Shown here piece after piece: positions 6,765 to 10,034 of a stretch of DNA of 10,034 nucleotides. Position 1 is the stretch's first letter. Each line of letters opens with the position of its first letter. The DNA lies in the NCBI GenBank assembly GCA_020435185.1, contig JAGRAA010000148.1:1-10034 (forward strand), written 5' to 3'. The notes beneath the pieces are model-generated. The model was not told where the DNA came from, did no database searches, and was given only the letters and a program-made list of their open reading frames with translations. This stretch comes from Bdellovibrionales bacterium (GTDB lineage: Bacteria; Bdellovibrionota; Bdellovibrionia; Bdellovibrionales; UBA1609). Both the position numbers and the translations under genes were made by a program.

Positions 6765-7561
6765 TGAAAGATATTTCTAATTTTTTAGCGATTTCTTTGT
6801 TGATTCTGTTTGTTTCTATTCCGGGACAAGCTAGGGTCTTCAATTTTTCGTCCGAATCTATTGGTGCCTATTTTAATGCTACTGGCCAGTCCTCCTTATT
6901 GGATCGAGATCCTTTTGTAAATTCAAGCGGAGCGAACACTCAGTTTTCAAACAATGGGTTTGAGTATCATCCAGGGTTTGAGTTAGGTGTGGTTTCAATC
7001 CTCTCAAAGGGGTTTACGATAACCACAAGTTTGCAAATTCTAAAGTCAGACTTATACCCGAGAAATTTTGTAGGATTTGATTCCGGAGGAACAAAGCTTT
7101 TAGATGTGACTTCAAGTGTGTTCGCCCTAAATCCAAAAATTTCTTTTGAATTTGATATGAGCAATAAAGGTACAACAAGAAGCTATATGCATTTTGGCGT
7201 CGGGTATGCAGATATAACTATCGATCAAGCTTACACGCTTACGGCAGCAGGGCAGTCGACTTACTCTTTTTCTGCGAGCGAGTATGTAGAAAAACTCAGA
7301 ACCTATGGATTATCCTATACGGTAGGTTTAGGTTACGAGTTTCTAGCTATTGACAATGTGACCCTAAATTTAGAGGCTGGTTACCGGGTATTGCCTCTAG
7401 CTGATCTCACGTATAAAGCGGCGTATAGTGAGTTGTTAACCCAACCGGGGAGTGCACAGGCTGGAGACTCGGCTCTAGATAATAACGGGAAAAAAAGATC
7501 TATGGAATTTGGTGGTGGCTATATTGGAGTAGGTTTTCGGTTTTATATCAACACTTTATAA
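6764..7561 (+). CDS. Predicted outer-membrane beta-barrel protein
   Basis: This is a 265-residue protein with a clear signal peptide: charged n-region, hydrophobic residues 7-19 and a likely cleavage after PGQA (residue 23). The mature part contains no cysteine and shows repeated strands of alternating polar and hydrophobic residues ending in aromatic girdles, for example 139-153, 178-195, 199-210 and 246-262. Gly/Tyr-rich turns and a final strand (GYIGVGFRFYINTL) complete the pattern, consistent with a small barrel of about eight strands, OmpA/OmpX-like in size. There is no OmpA-type peptidoglycan-binding domain. The longer loop near 218-245 (Gln/Ser/Asp/Gly) may face outside. I cannot name the family. 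Its ATG shares a base with the stop of the AMIN-like gene, and no separate SD is obvious, so its translation probably depends on that gene. It runs convergently into the kinase gene with a six-base gap. Confidence 0.78.
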   Translation: MKDISNFLAISLLILFVSIPGQARVFNFSSESIGAYFNATGQSSLLDRDPFVNSSGANTQFSNNGFEYHPGFELGVVSILSKGFTITTSLQILKSDLYPRNFVGFDSGGTKLLDVTSSVFALNPKISFEFDMSNKGTTRSYMHFGVGYADITIDQAYTLTAAGQSTYSFSASEYVEKLRTYGLSYTVGLGYEFLAIDNVTLNLEAGYRVLPLADLTYKAAYSELLTQPGSAQAGDSALDNNGKKRSMEFGGGYIGVGFRFYINTL

Positions 7562-7567
7562 ATCAAC

Positions 7568-9670
7568 TCAGCGGGAACTCGGTGTTCGACCTTTTTTTAA
7601 CCTTAGCATAACGGCCTTACGTTCGCCTTTTTTCAATTTAATGACTTGCTGAGAACTTGCATTATTAAAAGGATTGACGGCCTTAATAACAATACGTGTG
7701 TTAGCAGGGATAACATAACCTCTAATAGGAAGGGTTTCTCCTTCTAACCATTTGCCGTTGATATATACCCGACTACGTCCAACTGGTCTTACATCAATGT
7801 CTAATTTTGCTGTATCCATAGGGTAAAGAGTGGTTTCAATATTAGACTCATCACCTTGAGATAAATTAATTTGTTCTTTTTGATAAGAAATATATCCAGT
7901 TCTTCTGAGTTCTACGTTAAAAGGTTGGCTATTAGGAACATAAATGGTCGCAGGAGTAACGTAACCTGTGTTTTTACCATTGATATAAATTTCAGCTCCA
8001 GAAGGGTTGCTTTGAATGTAAAATCTTGCCTGACTAGGAGCCTCTTTTGTTACAGAGGGAGAAACCATTTGAGCATTTTTTTCTTCGCTGGAGTTTTCGG
8101 TAGCTTCTATCTGTGGTCCGGTAGTCACTTCAAAAATACCGATTCCAGTAGACTTGTAGAGTGAATTCATTTGATTGGGAGCGATTCGTTTTAGAAAAGG
8201 AATTCCTGTTGCAAACAGCATGAGAAACCCAATGACCATAAAAGCGATTTGAGTTTGGCTTGGTCCGCTACGCTTAAACGAAGGACGGGGTGTGCTGCCT
8301 TCGGAGTTGTACTGGATACTCGTGGACTTCTTTTGTAGAGGTTTATTCAGGCTAGGTTGTGTTTTTGTAGCGGCAGGATTATTGGGCCTTTTGGGTAAAT
8401 CCGGATGGCTCTCTTGTGCCATTTTACCTGCGGCATGAGTGAGCTGAATACTTCTTGAAAGTTCTTTTTGCAAAGCGCTGCTATCTAAAGCTGAAGACTC
8501 AGTTCCGGTTACTTGAGTTTTGTCTTCATCATCCCCATCTTTGCTAGTGTTGAACCGCGAAAGATCTAGCTTCTCGTGGCTTTCTTCAGGAAGGGAATTG
8601 GTTTTCAACATATCCAAAATTTTGTTGCCCTCATCTTTTGGAGCAGCATGAGTATAGGTATGCCCATCATTTACTTTTGGTGGTTGTAGTTGTGCACTTT
8701 GTTTTGCATATTGAACAATTTTATTTCTACTTTCTAAAATTTCATCGGCAAATAGAGTCTTTATAGATTTTGCAAAGTCTTGTGGAGCATAGTCAGGAAA
8801 CTGCCTATTTAAAAATCGACTTAAATCTCTCTGTAAGGCAGCTGCAGTTTGGTAGCGAACATTTCTATCTTTAGTAAGAGCTTTATAGACTATTTGTTCT
8901 AAATCTGGGTGTATATTGGGAACATATTCTTTCAAGCTAGGAACTTTACACTCTCTAATTTTTTTCAGTGTATTAATTTCGTTATTAGAAATGAATAGTC
9001 TTTCGTTAGCAAGAAGCTCCCATAAAATAATCCCAAGAGAAAAAACATCTGTTCTTAAATCTACAGGATGTCCTTCAGCTTGTTCAGGACTCATATAACC
9101 AAACTTACCCTTTAATGTACCTGCACGAGTGTTTTCAATTTGGCTTTCTGCTTTTGCGATCCCAAAATCAACAACCTTCATTTCACCATCATAACTGATC
9201 ATTATATTTTGTGGGCTGACGTCTCGATGGGTGATGTTCAAGGGCTTACCGGTTTCTGTATCTTGGCATCGGTGTGCGTGATCTAAACCAGCAGCTACTT
9301 CTTTAACTATGTATACCACTTGTTCAATTGTGAATTTTACTTTTTGTTTTTTCATTTTGTTAAGGATTTGTCTAAGATTCTTGCCGTCGACAAAATCCAT
9401 AACCAAGAAAAACTGACCTTTTTCTACACCAAATTCAAAGATGGATACAATATTAGCATGTTTAAGATTCATAACGACTTTGGCTTCGTCTTTAAACATC
9501 CTATTGAAATCTTTATTGTCACTGTATTGGGGTAAAATTCTTTTTATTGCAAAAAACTTTCCTATTCCACCTGCGCCTGCAGCTTTTGATAGAAAAACCT
9601 CGGCCATTCCACCCATGGCCAGCTTTTCTAGTAAAATGTATTTTCCGAAATACTCAAAGTTTTGTGACAC
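7568..9670 (-). CDS. Membrane Ser/Thr protein kinase with two PEGA domains
   Basis: This is a 700-residue Hanks-type kinase. The cytoplasmic kinase domain (about 8-292) has a Gly-rich loop (MGGMAEV, 19-25), ATP-binding Lys43 in AIKR, a candidate alpha-C Glu62, HRD at 148-150 with catalytic Asp150, Asn155, DFG at 168-170 and an activation segment with several Thr (181, 185) ending in SPEQ (194-197). All catalytic residues are present, so it should be active, and the Arg before Asp150 predicts activation-loop control. A long Ser/Thr/Gln/Pro-rich linker (about 335-470) leads to one membrane segment (about 475-493). Two PEGA-type domains (about 549-617 and 622-691) with the NPSGAEIYING signature and a variant RVYINGKW repeat follow, presumably in the periplasm. 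The architecture suggests sensing of envelope or surface ligands and signalling inward. The GTG start is the first codon after in-frame stops, with AGGGTG (9677-9682) six bases upstream. Its substrates are unknown. Confidence 0.93.
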   Translation of the reverse strand: MSQNFEYFGKYILLEKLAMGGMAEVFLSKAAGAGGIGKFFAIKRILPQYSDNKDFNRMFKDEAKVVMNLKHANIVSIFEFGVEKGQFFLVMDFVDGKNLRQILNKMKKQKVKFTIEQVVYIVKEVAAGLDHAHRCQDTETGKPLNITHRDVSPQNIMISYDGEMKVVDFGIAKAESQIENTRAGTLKGKFGYMSPEQAEGHPVDLRTDVFSLGIILWELLANERLFISNNEINTLKKIRECKVPSLKEYVPNIHPDLEQIVYKALTKDRNVRYQTAAALQRDLSRFLNRQFPDYAPQDFAKSIKTLFADEILESRNKIVQYAKQSAQLQPPKVNDGHTYTHAAPKDEGNKILDMLKTNSLPEESHEKLDLSRFNTSKDGDDEDKTQVTGTESSALDSSALQKELSRSIQLTHAAGKMAQESHPDLPKRPNNPAATKTQPSLNKPLQKKSTSIQYNSEGSTPRPSFKRSGPSQTQIAFMVIGFLMLFATGIPFLKRIAPNQMNSLYKSTGIGIFEVTTGPQIEATENSSEEKNAQMVSPSVTKEAPSQARFYIQSNPSGAEIYINGKNTGYVTPATIYVPNSQPFNVELRRTGYISYQKEQINLSQGDESNIETTLYPMDTAKLDIDVRPVGRSRVYINGKWLEGETLPIRGYVIPANTRIVIKAVNPFNNASSQQVIKLKKGERKAVMLRLKKGRTPSSR
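7573..7598 (+). terminator. Bulged hairpin plus T7, terminator candidate for the barrel gene
   Basis: GG-GAAC (7573-7578) can pair with GTTC-ga-CC (7584-7591) around loop TCGGT, with a two-base bulge, followed directly by seven Ts (7592-7598). It starts 12 bases after the barrel gene's stop and overlaps the 3' end of the kinase gene on the other strand. The bulge weakens the stem. Confidence 0.4.
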
Positions 9671-9771
9671 TTATTACACCCTATGCTACTATGAATAATA
9701 TTCGGAAAAAGACGGAGAAGAGTTAATCTTTTATACATCTTTTTAAGCAAATACGAGGCTAAAATCGAGTT

Positions 9772-9781
9772 AGACTAGTCT
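9772..9781. repeat. Palindrome AGACTAGTCT before a T run
   Basis: This perfect 10-base palindrome is followed by TTTTT (9782-9786), 76 bases before coaE. As a hairpin only three base pairs remain around a four-base loop, so it is a poor terminator. An operator site is possible but unsupported. Confidence 0.2.
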
Positions 9782-9802
9782 TTTTTGGAGCAATAAATAC
9801 GA

Positions 9803-9838
9803 ATGAAAGACACCCGAAAGATAATGCAGAGCACTTGA
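9803..9838 (+). other. Eleven-residue open frame upstream of coaE, possible leader
   Basis: ATG 9803 opens MKDTRKIMQST and ends in TGA, 18 bases before the coaE start. GGAG (9787-9790) is 12 bases upstream, further than usual. There is no run of one amino acid and no attenuator hairpin, so chance is likely. It is recorded because it sits in the leader of a gene that starts with TTG. Confidence 0.15.
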
Positions 9839-9846
9839 AGTAAGCA

Positions 9847-9850
9847 GGAG
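9847..9850 (+). promoter_or_regulatory. Ribosome binding site fixing the coaE TTG start
   Basis: GGAG lies six bases before TTG 9857. An in-frame TAG (9851-9853) lies between them, so no longer start is possible. The nearby ATG at 9862 is out of frame. Confidence 0.7.
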
Positions 9851-9856
9851 TAGAAA

Positions 9857-10034
9857 TTGAAATGGATAGGACTAACTGGCGGGATTGCCAGTGGAAAATC
9901 TACGGTTGCCAAATTTTTTGAGGAATTTAATATTCCGGTTATTGGAGCTGACCAAGTGTCTCATAATTTGACACGAAAAAACCAAGAAGCTTTCAAAGAA
10001 ATAGTGCGATCTTTTGGGAATCATATTCTATCTG
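9857..10034 (+). CDS. coaE: Dephospho-CoA kinase, 3'-truncated by the window edge
   Basis: The first 59 residues are visible and the gene continues past the window. CoaE phosphorylates dephospho-CoA with ATP, the last step of coenzyme A synthesis in the cytoplasm. The opening MKWIGLTGGIASGKST is the classic CoaE N-terminus, with P-loop GGIASGKS at 8-15. It is followed by FNIPVIGADQVSH, matching the conserved IDAD-type substrate motif with Asp32 in place; the residue before the Ala is Gly30 where Asp is usual. The start is TTG, fixed by an in-frame stop just upstream and a GGAG six bases away. The rare start may lower expression. It is divergent from the kinase gene, and the two share a 186-base intergenic region. 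Confidence 0.92.
   Translation, partial: MKWIGLTGGIASGKSTVAKFFEEFNIPVIGADQVSHNLTRKNQEAFKEIVRSFGNHILS

Larger units (their letters stand above)
9671..9856. promoter_or_regulatory. Divergent intergenic region between the kinase gene and coaE
   Basis: About 186 bases must hold both promoters. On the minus strand TATTAT (9693-9698) and TATAAA (9731-9736) are possible -10 boxes, and on the plus strand TAAAAT (9760-9765). None has a convincing -35 at 16-18 bases, so no promoter is assigned. The stretch also holds a 10-base palindrome and two tiny open frames. Confidence 0.35.

Noticed and set aside
1..10034. Search for CRISPR arrays, tRNA or rRNA genes, insertion sequences, toxin-antitoxin pairs and phage genes
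   Set aside because: I saw no regularly spaced repeats, terminal inverted repeats, transposase motifs or tRNA-like folds on either strand. The genes are housekeeping or envelope types.

Overview
The window is AT-rich (roughly 38-40% GC by eye) and gene-dense, with bacterial housekeeping genes next to surface and envelope genes. A membrane Ser/Thr kinase of the type abundant in Myxococcota and Bdellovibrionota, two PEGA domains, and lipoprotein and outer-membrane genes point to a Gram-negative bacterium. The low GC makes a Bdellovibrionota-like organism more likely than a myxobacterium. This is an inference from gene style, not a sequence search. I see no mobile element, CRISPR array, rRNA or tRNA, and no recognisable defence system.

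Layout. (1) 2-934, plus strand: the 3' part of an unrecognised protein gene, ending at a hairpin that overlaps the end of recN. (2) 958-6106, minus strand, read right to left: a small cysteine-rich lipoprotein, an M3 oligopeptidase (prlC-like), NAD kinase and recN. The last three are joined by stop/start overlaps (GTGA, then TAATG), so they look like one translationally coupled operon. The lipoprotein lies 39 bases upstream of the peptidase and may lead the operon. (3) 6107-6266: a divergent control region with a promoter candidate, a palindrome and a puzzling five-codon reading frame. (4) 6267-7561, plus strand: a small exported AMIN-like protein coupled by TAATG to a predicted outer-membrane beta-barrel. 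(5) 7568-9670, minus strand: a Ser/Thr protein kinase with one membrane segment and two periplasmic PEGA domains, convergent with the barrel gene. (6) 9671-9856: a second divergent control region. (7) 9857 to the end, plus strand: the start of coaE (dephospho-CoA kinase), with a TTG start.

How the genes may work together. The oligopeptidase, NAD kinase and RecN have separate biochemical roles (peptide turnover, NADP supply, double-strand-break repair), so their coupling is more likely to balance expression than to form a pathway. The AMIN-like protein and the barrel are plausible partners at the peptidoglycan and outer membrane. The least explained parts are the cysteine-rich lipoprotein, which has clearly higher GC than its neighbours, the AMIN-like/barrel pair with its odd 5' end, and the first, unrecognised protein.
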